64,000 nt of DNA from Kitagawia praeruptora. Taxonomy: Eukaryota > Streptophyta > Magnoliopsida > Apiales > Apiaceae. A program made the position numbers and the translations under genes. Positions 33,134 to 44,500 of this stretch are shown in pieces. The notes beneath the pieces were generated by a model. The model worked only from the letters and a program-made list of their open reading frames with translations, was not told the origin of the DNA and did not search any database. The stretch spans positions 65,390,001-65,454,000 of the forward strand of contig CM075350.1 of NCBI GenBank assembly GCA_037693485.1, read 5' to 3'. Each line of letters starts with the position of its first letter. Position 1 is the stretch's first letter.

Positions 33134-34007
33134 TCTATACTATTATATAAAAGCTGAAACATTAAAAGTTTGGTTGGTCGGTCGGTTGGTCGGTCGGTCA
33201 GTCGGTATTGATTTTACTTATTTACCCTTACTTAATTACATATCTACTAACTAATCAATTTACTAAAATTTTTTAGATTAAACATATTATCTTTTCTATT
33301 TTTCCAAGAAATAAATAATTTCCTTTTTCAGGTAAAATACAATATCTTTTATATTTTATCTAACAAAAATTTCTCCTTTATGAATCAATTTCATTTTTCA
33401 GGTTAAACATGTTTATATTATAAATTAGTGGATAACCCATACCTTATGTTCGGTATCCATATTTAGGTTCAGATTAAATTTTTTTATTTTTATTTAGATC
33501 CATGGACTATCCATAATTTTGGTTTGGTATCTATTTTTAGTTCGTAGAAGATCCATATGATTATTTGACCCATTTTTCATTGTGGAAAGTTTGTATATCA
33601 AATTTAAATATCATCAATGCGATATATATATTATCTATGGTAAGTTTATTAATATAGATTTGAATTAATCTTTAAAAAATATTAATAAATACAAATGATC
33701 TCATAACATATATAATAAATATTATCTATGGTAACTTAATTAATGCAAATAATCTCATAACATATATAATAAATATTAAAAAAATATTATTTATTTAAAT
33801 GATCTCATAAAATTTATAACATATATAATAAAATATATAATTAAAGTAATTTTGAAAAAAATTATTACAATATATAAAGAAATGCACTTATTGTACTAAT
33901 TATATTTTTTTCACAATTAAATAATTCAATTTTTAAATATAAAATTATATAATTTATTACAATTATTAATTAATTTTTAAAATACCCGTGTGCGGGCTAT
34001 AATCTAG
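33134..34007 (+). mobile_element. Non-autonomous Helitron, ~0.87 kb
   Basis: The 5' end TCTATACTATTATATAAAAG is the classic plant Helitron start, preceded by A. The 3' end carries a hairpin CCCGTGTGCGGG followed by CTATAATCTAG, ending in CTAG, with T after it. Insertion between A and T without target duplication fits rolling-circle elements. There is no Rep/helicase ORF. A GGTTGGTCGGTCGG minisatellite lies just inside the 5' end (about 33172-33210). Confidence 0.88.
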
Positions 34008-34130
34008 TCATATTCAAAAGAATTTTTCATTAAGTTTAAATTTTATTAAAATAAAAATATAATAAACCTGTGCAATGTAACATTGCACCTGTGGCAATGT
34101 ACCAGTTTATTTACCACCCTCCCAAGTTGC

Positions 34131-34575
<445 letters not shown>

Positions 34576-34649
<74 letters not shown>
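34576..34649. repeat. (TA)n microsatellite with a single interruption
   Basis: TA dinucleotide tract between the two foldback elements, broken once by ACATAT near 34605. Confidence 0.95.
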
Positions 34650-34652
<3 letters not shown>

Positions 34653-35380
34653 AGCTACTCTAGTGAGAACCTCTAAGAATGAGAACTTAGTCTGTAAAGC
34701 AAATCACCAAAATTCAACAGAATCACCAAATCACAAAAAAATATTATTTTCCACTGCCACTTCACTTGGCGGGAAAATTTTCCAAATCACCAAATTTTTG
34801 GCGGGAAAATTTGTCAAATCACCATTTTTTGGCTGGAAAATTTGCCAAATCACCATTCAAATTTTGTTTTTTACTAAGTTCGGCGTCTTGATTTTGGGCG
34901 CCCAGATAAGTTAGGGTTTAGGGTTGTAAACAACCCTAAACCCTAAGTCCGTATACGGTTTATTCGTCATTCTGAATATTTCTAAAACCCAAAATGGAAC
35001 TGTTGAACCCTAAAGGTTAACTGTTGTGTTTAGGAAAAATGCTAATCTAAGTGATTTGTGGATCACCATTTTTTGGCGGGAAAACCTGCCAAAGCACCAT
35101 TTTTATGGTGGGAGAAAACGTGCCCAAAAACATTTCTTATTTTTTTTGGCGGGAATTCTTTTTTTGGGGGGAAATTTTTTTGGCGGGAAAATTTCTGCCG
35201 GGAAAATTTCTGCCAGGCCAGCATGCTGATGTCATCAATGACATCATCATACTGATGTAAGCACTGACTTGATTTTTTTTATTATTAATTTTAACGATTT
35301 GGTGATTCTGCTGTATTTTGGTGTTTTGCTTTTGGGACTAAGTTCTCATTTTAAGAGTGGTTCTCATTTGAGCACTTGCT
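34650..35380. mobile_element. Long-TIR MITE (Mutator-like foldback), ~0.73 kb
   Basis: TIRs of about 80 bases: left GGGAGCTACTCTAGTGAGAA with GAATGAGAACTTAGTC and GCAGAATCACCAAATC-like words; the right complement gives AGCAAGTGCTCAAATGAGAA, AAATGAGAACTTAGTC and CAGCAGAATCACCAAATC. The interior has four to five direct repeats of TTTTGGCGGGAAAATTTG and an inverted telomere-like pair (see findings). No ORF is supported. TSD is unreadable in AT-rich flanks. Confidence 0.75.
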
Positions 35381-35509
35381 TATTTATATATTATTGATTA
35401 TTGTAAATATATAAAAGATGGTGCTCACCTTAAAAAATCCATTCAATGGATTTTAGGTATGTTTCAAATTCAATCCATGAGTTGATGAATCAAAGGAGTT
35501 ATTTATGGG

Positions 35510-36075
35510 TGCATATGCTCTTAGTGTACTCTTACTCACTAAGAATATCATCATCACACTCCCTACTTTTGTCCATTCCAAAAAGCATCATTATTCCTAG
35601 TTCGCCAGATTGTGTGTTTTTAGTTTTGCACTATGATATTGATTTTTAGTTTAGTAGAGAATATGAAAGAGGGGATATTAATTACATGTGTTTTGGTAGT
35701 ACTCCTATTTACCTTGGTGGAAGTTTCTACTTTGTCTCTCTTATTGGTGATGTGGGATCATATAACATTGCTTTTGGGGAATGGAAGGCTGTGAGAAATT
35801 TATTTAATGGAATCATTCACCGCAATACGGGGTATGAAGCATTTGAACTGAATATAGAGCTTGGGCTCACTTATTTCTATGACGAGGAATACTTGAAGAG
35901 TAATGATAGTGATAAGGTAGGTTATAAATGTTCTATCAGACTGACAAGATTTGGGTACGTCTAGAAAGTTTAGGGGATCAAGCATTATATGTTAGTAGCA
36001 ACACCTTTTCAATTCCAACTACAGGAGAGGAAGCAAGAAATAACGGAGCATTGCCAAACAAGATTTATCGCCATA
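35510..36075 (+). pseudogene. F-box/DUF295 gene fragment, paralogue of the gene at 55.2 kb
   Basis: Close DNA similarity to the C-terminal half of the gene at 55223-56359: TCACACTCCCTACTTTT, GTTTTGCACTA, GAGGGGATAT, GGAAGTTTCTACTTTGTCTC and GATCAAGCATTATATGTTAG are shared. About 45 bases are missing after GATATTGAT (35643). Frameshifts near 35930 and stops destroy the frame. Similarity ends at AACAAGATTTA(T)CG, a little before the end of the other copy. No F-box part is present. Confidence 0.88.
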
Positions 36076-36084
36076 TATCAAAGG

Positions 36085-36200
36085 CTTACATTATTCGTTA
36101 TGTCAAAGGCACCATATATCATGGCTTACATTATTCGTTTAACTCTTTACTTGAGTTACATGCCTATTCAGATGTTGATTGGGGTCCTTTATACTAGTCA
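36085..36200 (+). pseudogene. Ty1/copia pol scrap (RT-RNase H junction)
   Basis: IRYVKGTIYHGLHYSFNS and LELHAYSDVDW match the copia R-Y-L/V-K-G-T...YSDADW block. Fewer than 40 codons remain. The MULE landed just downstream of it. Confidence 0.75.
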
Positions 36201-36205
36201 GACTG

Positions 36206-36214
36206 CAGTTTCTA
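36206..36214. other. MULE target-site duplication, left (CAGTTTCTA)
   Basis: A perfect 9-bp match to 40453-40461 on the other side of the element, as expected for Mutator-like elements. Confidence 0.95.
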
Positions 36215-36630
36215 GGCTCCATTACATTTCTGGTATAGAATTGAATTGAACTTTCATTTATGGTACACTTTGTTCAACGTTTTCATTTATGGTATAGCTG
36301 AAAAAAGGTAATAGAAAACGCCACTAGAAGTGGCGTTTTCTGTTGAATTTACTTTCAACAGAAAACGCCACTTGAACTGGCGGTTTCTATTACATTTGTT
36401 TGTTTTCACTTTTCCCAGCACTTGGCATAATTTGTGAGTACAAAATGTAGTTTGTAGTAGTCATTTTACATGGCTTAAAAAATGTCTTTGTAAATGAAAT
36501 TTTTTCAATTTTTTTGCTTCGTATTAAAGAATTGACATTTTACTTTGGTATAATACAAAAATCTCGAAAATTTATTATGTCTAACTAGCTTATTATTTGG
36601 TCCGAACATGGCAACTCAACATCAAATTCT
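36215..36630 (+). repeat. MULE left terminal inverted repeat
   Basis: Pairs with about 40040-40452. It contains two nested hairpins (AGAAAACGCCACT-AGA-AGTGGCGTTTTCT around 36314-36345, and a second CGCCACTTG/AACTGGCGG pair to 36390). Confidence 0.92.
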
Positions 36631-36864
36631 TAAAAATTCCTACGCGTATGCATCAAATTCTTAAAATTTTTGACATAAAACAAAACTGCCATGTTTTCAT
36701 AATTGAAAATGAAATTGATAAGGAGCACACAAATACAACTATTACGAGGCAAAGTACAATGGAAAATTCAAATCACACAAAACAGTTAACAACAAAGCAA
36801 ATTAGGATAAACAAACTACATGCATGAAGTAAAATGACATGAGACACGTGAAGACTTGATTTCA

Positions 36865-37540
36865 TCAAGTAGATGGCTCCCGGGGACGTTGTGGACAAAG
36901 TCTGCTCCGTTTTGTATGTCCTTCTTGCTTACACCGACTACACTTTATCCCCGATCTTGACTGGTCCATTTCAGTTCGAATTCTTACGGACTGTCCCCTT
37001 GTGCCACTCTTTTTCTTGACCTTCTTGTAGGCCGGATTTGGTATCAATTTTCCAAACTGTTGCCACTCGTCAGGTAAAACGTAGTTCCACAAGTCCGTGC
37101 TTGGCAATGGAAATATAAGGGGTTCCCATAACTTATGCAATTTCGACGAGTAGTGGTAAGGTCCAACCCACTGCTTCCAATCAATATTGTCCACTAAACA
37201 ACCGGCCATGACATGAGAACAAGGCATATGGTGACATTTCCATTTTCCGCATGTGCAAGTTTTCTTACTTATGTCCACATTCTGCTGGTTTCCCCCCTTG
37301 GTGCAACCTTTCACCCGATAACGTTGAGTGAAGACTGTGAAAATGCCATGTTGACGACTATGTGTTGTCACTGAATGTGCTTTAGCCTTCTCCATATATC
37401 GTGTTATCATTTCATTCGTCCTTTGACAAAATTGTTGGCCGTCATGCACAGCTGCAACGGCTTGGTTCCTCTGTGTGTTGACAATTCTAACATTTCTGTA
37501 GAATATGTACTCCATCATTGCTGTAACAGGAAGGAAGTCG
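36865..37540 (-). pseudogene. MULE transposase C-terminal fragment: SWIM zinc finger and zinc knuckle
   Basis: Read leftward, the coding-like part starts near DDFLPVTAMMEYIFYRN and ends at TGA after PRPREPST. It contains the SWIM zinc finger C-x-C-...-C-x-H (CTCGKWKCHHMPCSHVMA), typical just downstream of the MULE DDE domain, and a CCHC knuckle CSRCKQEGHTKRSRLC near the end. The whole catalytic DDE region is absent, so the product cannot transpose. The region upstream of 37540 belongs to the PMD gene on the other strand, and the extended ORF beyond it is spurious. Confidence 0.88.
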
Positions 37541-39647
37541 TCTTGACAGCGGTTAGGGACGCTGGTTTGGAGGGAGTGTACCGCATTGGCTCTTTTAGAC
37601 ATGATGCAGGACTGATCACTGCTTTTGTTGAGCGATGGAGACCTGAGACACATACCTTCCATCTACCATTTGGTGAGGCCACTATCACTCTGGAGGATGT
37701 TCACTACATCTTAGGACTTCCTACCGGGGGACGTCCCGTGATTCATAGCTTTGGTAGTCCTACTAAGGCTCAGCTGCTGGTCATGGTCAACGATCTTTTG
37801 GGTGTTGTTCCTGGAGATAATGAGTGGCAGAAATCGGGTTTGAGGATTTCATGGCTGGTACAGCAGTTTGGTACATGTCATAGGCTAGACATGAGTTCTC
37901 CTGACTATCAGACGCAGCTGCTATTCCACACACGGGCACATTTGTTGCTTATCATTGGATCTTTATTCCCCATCCCAGCAGGGAACACGATCCAGTTCCA
38001 CCTTTTACACTATGTGCTTGATCCTGCCCAGGTGGGCACATATAGCTGGGGTAGTGCTGCTCTGGGATACTTGTACCACCACATGTGCTCCGCATCTACT
38101 CTGAAGAAGAAGCGGACAAAGAAAGAGATATGTGGATCGATGACACTACTACAGGTATACCTTCTATTATATTTTTTGTTATAAGCATCCATGATTACCT
38201 TGCATGATGACACATGACTTTTTCCATCAGGTATGGATTTATGAGCATTTCCCCTTCTTGGCTCCTACGCTGAAGACACCGTGTCCTATCCTCTTTCCTT
38301 TAGCTTTGAGGTAATTATTCTGTTTATTGATTTTATGAGCAGTTGTCCATCAGCTATGTTCTCTTGTGACAATTTGCTTATGATGTTCATAAATGTTTCA
38401 GGTGGAAGGTGCCTAAGAGCACTGTGCGATCCACATCACATAGGGCACGTCACGGTCGTTATGAGTTGGATGATATGCACATTGAGCAGATATGTTGGAG
38501 GCCTTATAGGCACTTTCCCACCGTTGATCTTCCATCTATCATGGAGAGGAGGTTATGGTCCGCCCAGTGTCCCTTGATATTTAACACGATCACCGAGTGG
38601 TACTACCCTGACAGAGTGACTAGACAGTTTGGATTCGTACAGGATATACCGACTCGGTCACCTCACCGTATGCATGATTCGTCACACGAGTTTACTTTCT
38701 ATGCTAATTTAGGCGATGATGTGATTATGACACGGGACGTACGGATTCGGCAATGGCAGAACCGTGGGGCGGATGCACTATCACCTCCTTTCTATGTGCC
38801 CGCCAGGCATAATGAGGCTGCAGATGGTTATGATGCTTGGTTCCAGAGTATTACCCGTCGACGTGTAGTCGATGTGAGCCAGTGGAGGCAGCAGGAAGGT
38901 TTCCAGGGGTCTCAGTCCTTTCATGGTGGAGGTAGTACTTATCATCCAGCTAGGCCAGTTATGCCTGAGGTTAGCACATATCCCCAGTTATGGGAGCCTT
39001 GGGATCCAGCTCCTTCTGAGGAATTTGGATCAGATATGGGGTATAGAGGTGCTTGGGATCACATGTTGGATGACAGTGGACGTTATCCTCCACACGCTTC
39101 TGGTAGTGCACATCATGCTCCACCCCCTTTCCAGTCTCAGATGACATATGCAGGTGGTTCACAGTCTACTTCCCATATGGGTGGGTCTTCTGATGCCTTC
39201 CAGGACCACTCTTACATGACATTTCCTGGTGGCTCGCAGTCAGGTTCCCAGATGACGGGTGCATGGGATATGGGTGGGTCTTTTGGTGGATTTCAGGACC
39301 CTTCCCAGTTTGAGCAGTCGCACATGACTTTTGGAGGTAGTTCGCAGATGACTTATGGAGGTCATTCACAGTCACACCTACATACGCCCCAGGCTCAGGG
39401 GTTTGACCAGTCGCACATGACTTTTGGAGGTAGTTCGCAGATGACTTATGGAGGTCATTCGCAGTCACACCTACATACGCCCCAGGCTCAGGGGTTTGGA
39501 GAGTTTGCACCTGTACGTGCTTCATCCAGTAGCGAGGAAGAGCCTAACGAGGAGCCTCATCTTAGGCAACAACCACCAAGAAATGTGAAGGGCAAGGGGA
39601 GAAGGTGTCACACAGGTAGCCATGTGTTGTGGGAGGCGAGGAAGTGA
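37540..39647 (+). CDS. Plant mobile domain (PMD, MAIN-like) protein, 5'-truncated, three exons
   Basis: PMD proteins (MAIN/MAIL family, formerly aminotransferase-like PMD) act in transposon silencing and genome stability when encoded by the host; many copies ride in MULE or gypsy elements. Exon 1, to 38154, contains VRDAGLEGVYRIGSF, FVERWRPETHTFHLPFGE, TITLEDVHYILGLPTGG and GSAALGYLYHHMC. GT-AG introns 38155-38230 and 38311-38401 keep the frame; exon 2 gives VWIYEHFPFLAP, and exon 3 continues LALRW, WRPYRHFP and ITEWYYPDRVTRQFG. The first ~30 residues of the domain and the start codon are missing at the fusion with the antisense transposase piece. From about residue 420 the tail is Gly/Ser/Gln/His-rich, with a 75-base tandem repeat (QSHMTFGGSSQMTYGGHSQS). 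No internal stop is seen in the spliced frame. Confidence 0.85.
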
Positions 39648-40039
39648 GTCTTCACAATAAGTATTCGGCTTTATGTTTACTTTAATGTAATTTTCTGTTT
39701 TCAATTAAATCTAATTGTATGATGCTTCAATTTTCTGTTTTCAAATTGAAGTACTTGTATGATGTAGTATGTTTACTTATAGTAATTGAATGTTTTCTAA
39801 TATGTTTTTTATGCCCCTCAACGTAACTCCGCCAAGGTTTTTTTTTAAGAATTTGATGTGAAGTTGCCATATTCGGATGAACATTTAACGTAATTACACA
39901 AATTAGTTATGCCTAAATTTTGGTTTACGCAAAAGTACAACGTCAATACTTGAATATGGTACAAAAACAACGTAAAAAAAACATGTACATGTATATTTTT
40001 TATTCCCCTAAACATGCCTACTCGAAACATTTTTCAACA

Positions 40040-40452
40040 TTTTGATGTTAACCTCCCATGTTCGGACCAAATAATAAGCTAGTTAGACATAATAAATTTT
40101 CGAGATTTTCGTATTATACCAAAGTAAAATGTCAATTCTTTAATACGAAGCAAAAAAATTGAAAAAATTTCATTTACAAAGACATTTTTTAAGCCATGTA
40201 AAATGACTACTACAAACTACATTTTGTACTCACAAATTATGCCAAGTGCTGGGAAAAGTGAAAACAAACAAATGTAATAGAAACCGCCAGTTCAAGTGGC
40301 GTTTTCTGTTGAAAGTAAATTCAACAGAAAACGCCACTTCTAGTGGCGTTTTCTATTACCTTTTTTCAGCTATACCATAAATGAAAACGTTGAACAAAGT
40401 GTACCATAAATGAAAGTTCAATTCAATTCTATACCAGAAATGTAATGGAGCC
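40040..40452 (-). repeat. MULE right terminal inverted repeat
   Basis: Inverted partner of the left TIR, with the same nested hairpins (40280-40370). It is followed at once by the 9-bp duplication CAGTTTCTA. Confidence 0.92.
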
Positions 40453-41370
40453 CAGTTTCTAGGTGTTAAGTACAAAGCTTATTTTATAGGAAAAGCAGAC
40501 AGCATAGGATAAGAAGTAATTGTCTTTTACGATTCAGTTTTGGGGTATGAGACTCAGGTCAAAATTTACCTCTTCTTGTAAGCTGTAGACTGTAAGCAGC
40601 TAGACTTTTTTTTTAAAGGGGTGGTGGAATGTTATGCTGTTGATATTTTTCTACGGGTAACGTTATGATGTTTAGGTTGCTGATTTTTCTTGATATTTTC
40701 CTTGTTGAAGCTGTTATATTGATTTGGTAATGATCAAGAATTGTTTCAGTCCTAGCTGCTAGTGTAAACATGTGCAACTGATATTGCTTGCAACCAAGTA
40801 AAATTGCACTAATGTGAGCCTTTGCTGCAGGATGGGTGGATGATTTTTTATAATTTTTTTTTTGATTTTTTATAATTTTTTTTATGATTTTTTATATTTT
40901 TATATAAAAATTCTTTTTTATATAAATTTTTTATGAATTTATGCTTTTTTATGATTTTTATACTTTTTATAATTTTTAATGAAAAAATTACGATTTTTCT
41001 TAAAGTTTTAATAATTTTAAAAATTTATAATTTTTTATGATTTTTTTGAAATTTTTTTATGAATTTATTACAAATTTTTTAAAGTTTTAATGGTTTTTTA
41101 AAGTTTTTAATAATTTTTTATAAAAAAAATTTATGGTTGTGCTGATGTGGCGTCCACGTGGCATTTTAACAGTCAAACTAACGGAACCAATTCTTGACTG
41201 ACGGCGATGGGGAAAAGAGAAAAAATGGAAAGTACAATGACCCCTTTGATAGTACAGTAGGCTAAGTGGAAATTTTTAAATATTACAGTAGGCAAAGTGA
41301 CCTTTTGCCCATTTTTGAAGCAATAGTTAAAAAAAAACTATTTATTTTAGTTATTTTTGCTCACATGAAA
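40453..41370. other. Intergenic DNA, poly(T)/poly(A)-rich
   Basis: 40845-41130 is a low-complexity T-rich tract (TTTTTTATGATTTTTTATA-like). 41140-41330 holds GCTGATGTGGCGTCCACGTG, with a G-box-like CACGTG, and repeated CAGTAGGC(T/A)AAGTG. No gene is supported. Part may be the channel gene's 3' flank. Confidence 0.5.
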
Positions 41371-41513
41371 ACTATTGAATGAACATTTAAAGAGGACAGC
41401 TTTATTCATAAATAAAAATGTTTATTATACACATCTGCATCAGCATAGGTTACAGTTTGCATGTGACCAACGTATAGGGCTAAGTATGCCTTTTCTCTGT
41501 AATTCAATTTGGG

Positions 41514-44500
41514 CTAAGTTCCAGAATTATCACTCATCAAATATAGCTTTTGATCATCACAAATCATATCCAAGTCAAGAATCTTACCACCCTCCTCTGT
41601 TATTATACAGTAAGAACCTTGAAGATTTAGCTCCTTTTTTGCCATCTCGACGAGCTCCTCAATGTTTTGTGGAATCCAGAGCACAGCCCCTAGTCTTCTT
41701 TCTTCTGTGTGATCCCATGACTGGAAGGGGAAAACACTGCATTTTCTGGGCCTGTCTGTTTTTGGAAAACATGTTAGTAGTTTTCCCAGTATGATTAAAA
41801 AACAAATACTAAATTTTATGGCTACTAATGATGCAAATGCTCAGCATAAGAATGTACATGGTATGTTTGGCAATGCCAATAGTGGTTTAGCTTCATGGCA
41901 CCCCCCTTTGGCCTATGGCGTAAGAGTCACCTTAAGGGCAGTCCTTAAGGCGAGAAGTTGGTGACCAAGATAACTGGATTTTGAAAGGGAATGTGTTCAT
42001 CTCTAATTCTTTTATTTAAATCTTGGGTGTAAATATATATCCAAAAGCAGTTTCTAAATATTAATGAATGCATACAACATTTCCCTGCAACCTGGTTTTC
42101 AATGTACAATTAGAAGTTCCTTCTTAAAGAAAAACATGAAGCTGAAATTTAGAGACAAAATTGGTACCTTGACAAGCCACTGAGCAATTAGGAAATTTTG
42201 TAAGCTGATCGTTCTTTGCATTTTCCAGTAGCTGTATTAGGTTCTTGTTTCCACCTATCCTTGCTTCATCGAGTGGAGTGTTTCCCCATCTGTAAGTAAG
42301 TCATTAAACATCATATTAAGGAAAACAAGGAAACAAACATTGTGTTTAGGACTTCTGCTGGAAGATAATGGAAAAGTTTCCCTATACGTACATCATTTTC
42401 TGACCGTATACGTACAATGGGAATGTAATTTATAAGGCTGTACCTGTCCCTTGAAAATACACTTGCTCCAGCTTCTAAAAGCAGATGTGCAATTGCATAT
42501 AATCCTTTTGAGGAAGCTAAATGAAGTGGGGTCCGAAGATCATAATTTTTAGAATTTGGATTTGCTCCATTATCCATGACCCTCCTCAAGTAATCTAAAT
42601 CCTCCCTAGCAACAGCCATACAAAGACAATTCCCAGCATCAACTATATCAAGGGAAGCCCCTGATTCCACTAGCAAAGAAGCCACAAGATCGTGACCGTT
42701 ATTTATCGCTTCATGTAATGGAGTTTTTCCATACTTATCTGCTATAAAAGAATACACTGCATGAGTTCACAATTTAATATCCAACAGAACTTGGATACAA
42801 ACACAAAACTCAAATAGTGCAAGTGACATTTGAAAATGAGAAGACTTACCAATGATGTTGACTTCCGCCTTTTTCTGGAGAAGAAATTGAACAATGTCTT
42901 CATATCCCTTTGATGCAGCAAGATGCTGAAATAGAGAAAGTATCAATTATAGAAGGCCCAAGATGGAATACAGATGCAAAAAAAACAAGAATGACTTCCA
43001 AGTATGCTATATGTGTAATTCAAAGGGAAACACATGACTAGAAATATATAATAAAAATGCAAAGAGCATGAAATGACTTCTGACAAGATGCGGATAAACT
43101 AACATTTTTTTTAAGTTGATGATATAGGGGGAGGGAAAGGTGAGACTCGAAATTTAACTCATTAGCTTTTGAACCACCTATGCCACAACTCATGCACTCA
43201 CTGATTTGTCAGCTGTCATTTTATTTTAAAAAAACATTAATTTGAATAACAATGTCATTTTTACTAAACTGAGACATTGTTAAACATGTAAAAGAATTTT
43301 GAGAGCCATAACAAATGAATGAAAAAGGCACAAAATGATGTAGATTTGTCTCATTGAATATGCAGATCATGTGATGTAGTCTGGTAAATCATGATATATA
43401 ATGCTACGAATCAGATTAATGATCCATTATCCTATTTCCTGGATCATGACATATTAGAGCAAACTTATAATTTGTCGTATTGAGCTGTGTAAAACAACTA
43501 CACATTACATGACTAAAAAAAAAGCTATCATCAACAAGATTTCGTTTCATATATGTATGCATTTCATGAGGCGACTAAGGATTATCAAGAAGCAAAAGAA
43601 TTGTGATCCATTTATATATGAATTCTGATATATATTTCTACTTAATACCAGAGGTGATCTTCCATCGTAATCAGTCTTACTAGTGTCTGCTCCAGCTGCA
43701 ACTAAGCGCTTAAGTCGATTGAGGTCTCCATAACAGGCAGCACAGTTTAATTTCATAGTCAACTCAGATTCGTGTTGCCCAATATGAAGTACTATATCAG
43801 ATTCTAAGATTTTGTTCTGAAGGTTAGTTGTTTTCCCCTGCCAGCAGAAAATCATTACAAGAAAAAAACAGTTAACTTTTGATTTGATGATGATGATACT
43901 ACAAAAGACCTCTGCTAAAACAGGGTAATTAATTTGGTATAAATATATAGCATTTCGACTTCTTTGGACTTTCTAGCAATTTGGTAGTTGCGACATGTCT
44001 TATTAACTGATGCAGTACATCCTCAGGTCATTTTTGCAGGTAACATGAAAGCATCAAACCATGCATTGTGAGTTAACAAGAATTTTCTAAACTTTTGCAT
44101 TAGTTTGGCACTATACAAGTTTGAAGGAGTGAGTTTACAGTACAGGGGGAGGGACGGACGTGGGGGTCCCTGGCCCCTCCTAGGTTGGGGGAATTTTTAA
44201 ATTTTTTTTTTTAAAAATCTATGTATGCCCTATCATTTATTTGTCCCTGGCCCCTCCTAGATGGTTTATTTTGCATGATTTAGTGAAATTTTTTCATTTT
44301 TTGCATTATTTAGTGGGAAAAAATCCGCACTTCGCGCGGTTCGGATTTTTTAATAATTTTTAGACCCCCTCGCATTATGCTCTAGATCCGTCACTATACA
44401 GGGGCAACTATTTGATGAAACTAGGAGTAAGGGTGCTACTTTAAGGAGTTTCGTGCATTGGTATGCTCCTTGTGTGAATTGAAAGCTATATATATTCAGA

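Larger units (their letters stand above)
36215..40452. mobile_element. Mutator-like element (MULE) carrying PMD gene and truncated SWIM transposase
   Basis: Both ends are GGCTCCATTACATTTCTGG in inverted orientation, with arms of about 390-415 bases that I could follow with only one visible mismatch before they diverge near GGTCCGAACATGG. The 9-bp target duplication is perfect. Inside, a minus-strand transposase C-terminus and a plus-strand plant-mobile-domain ORF are joined head to head near 37540, both lacking their 5' ends. This looks like an internal deletion of a larger autonomous element that bore the two genes divergently. Confidence 0.93.

Noticed and set aside
37555..37662. Extension of the SWIM transposase ORF beyond 37540, and of the PMD ORF before 37540
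   Set aside because: Each extension is the antisense of the other gene; family-like residues stop at the fusion point.
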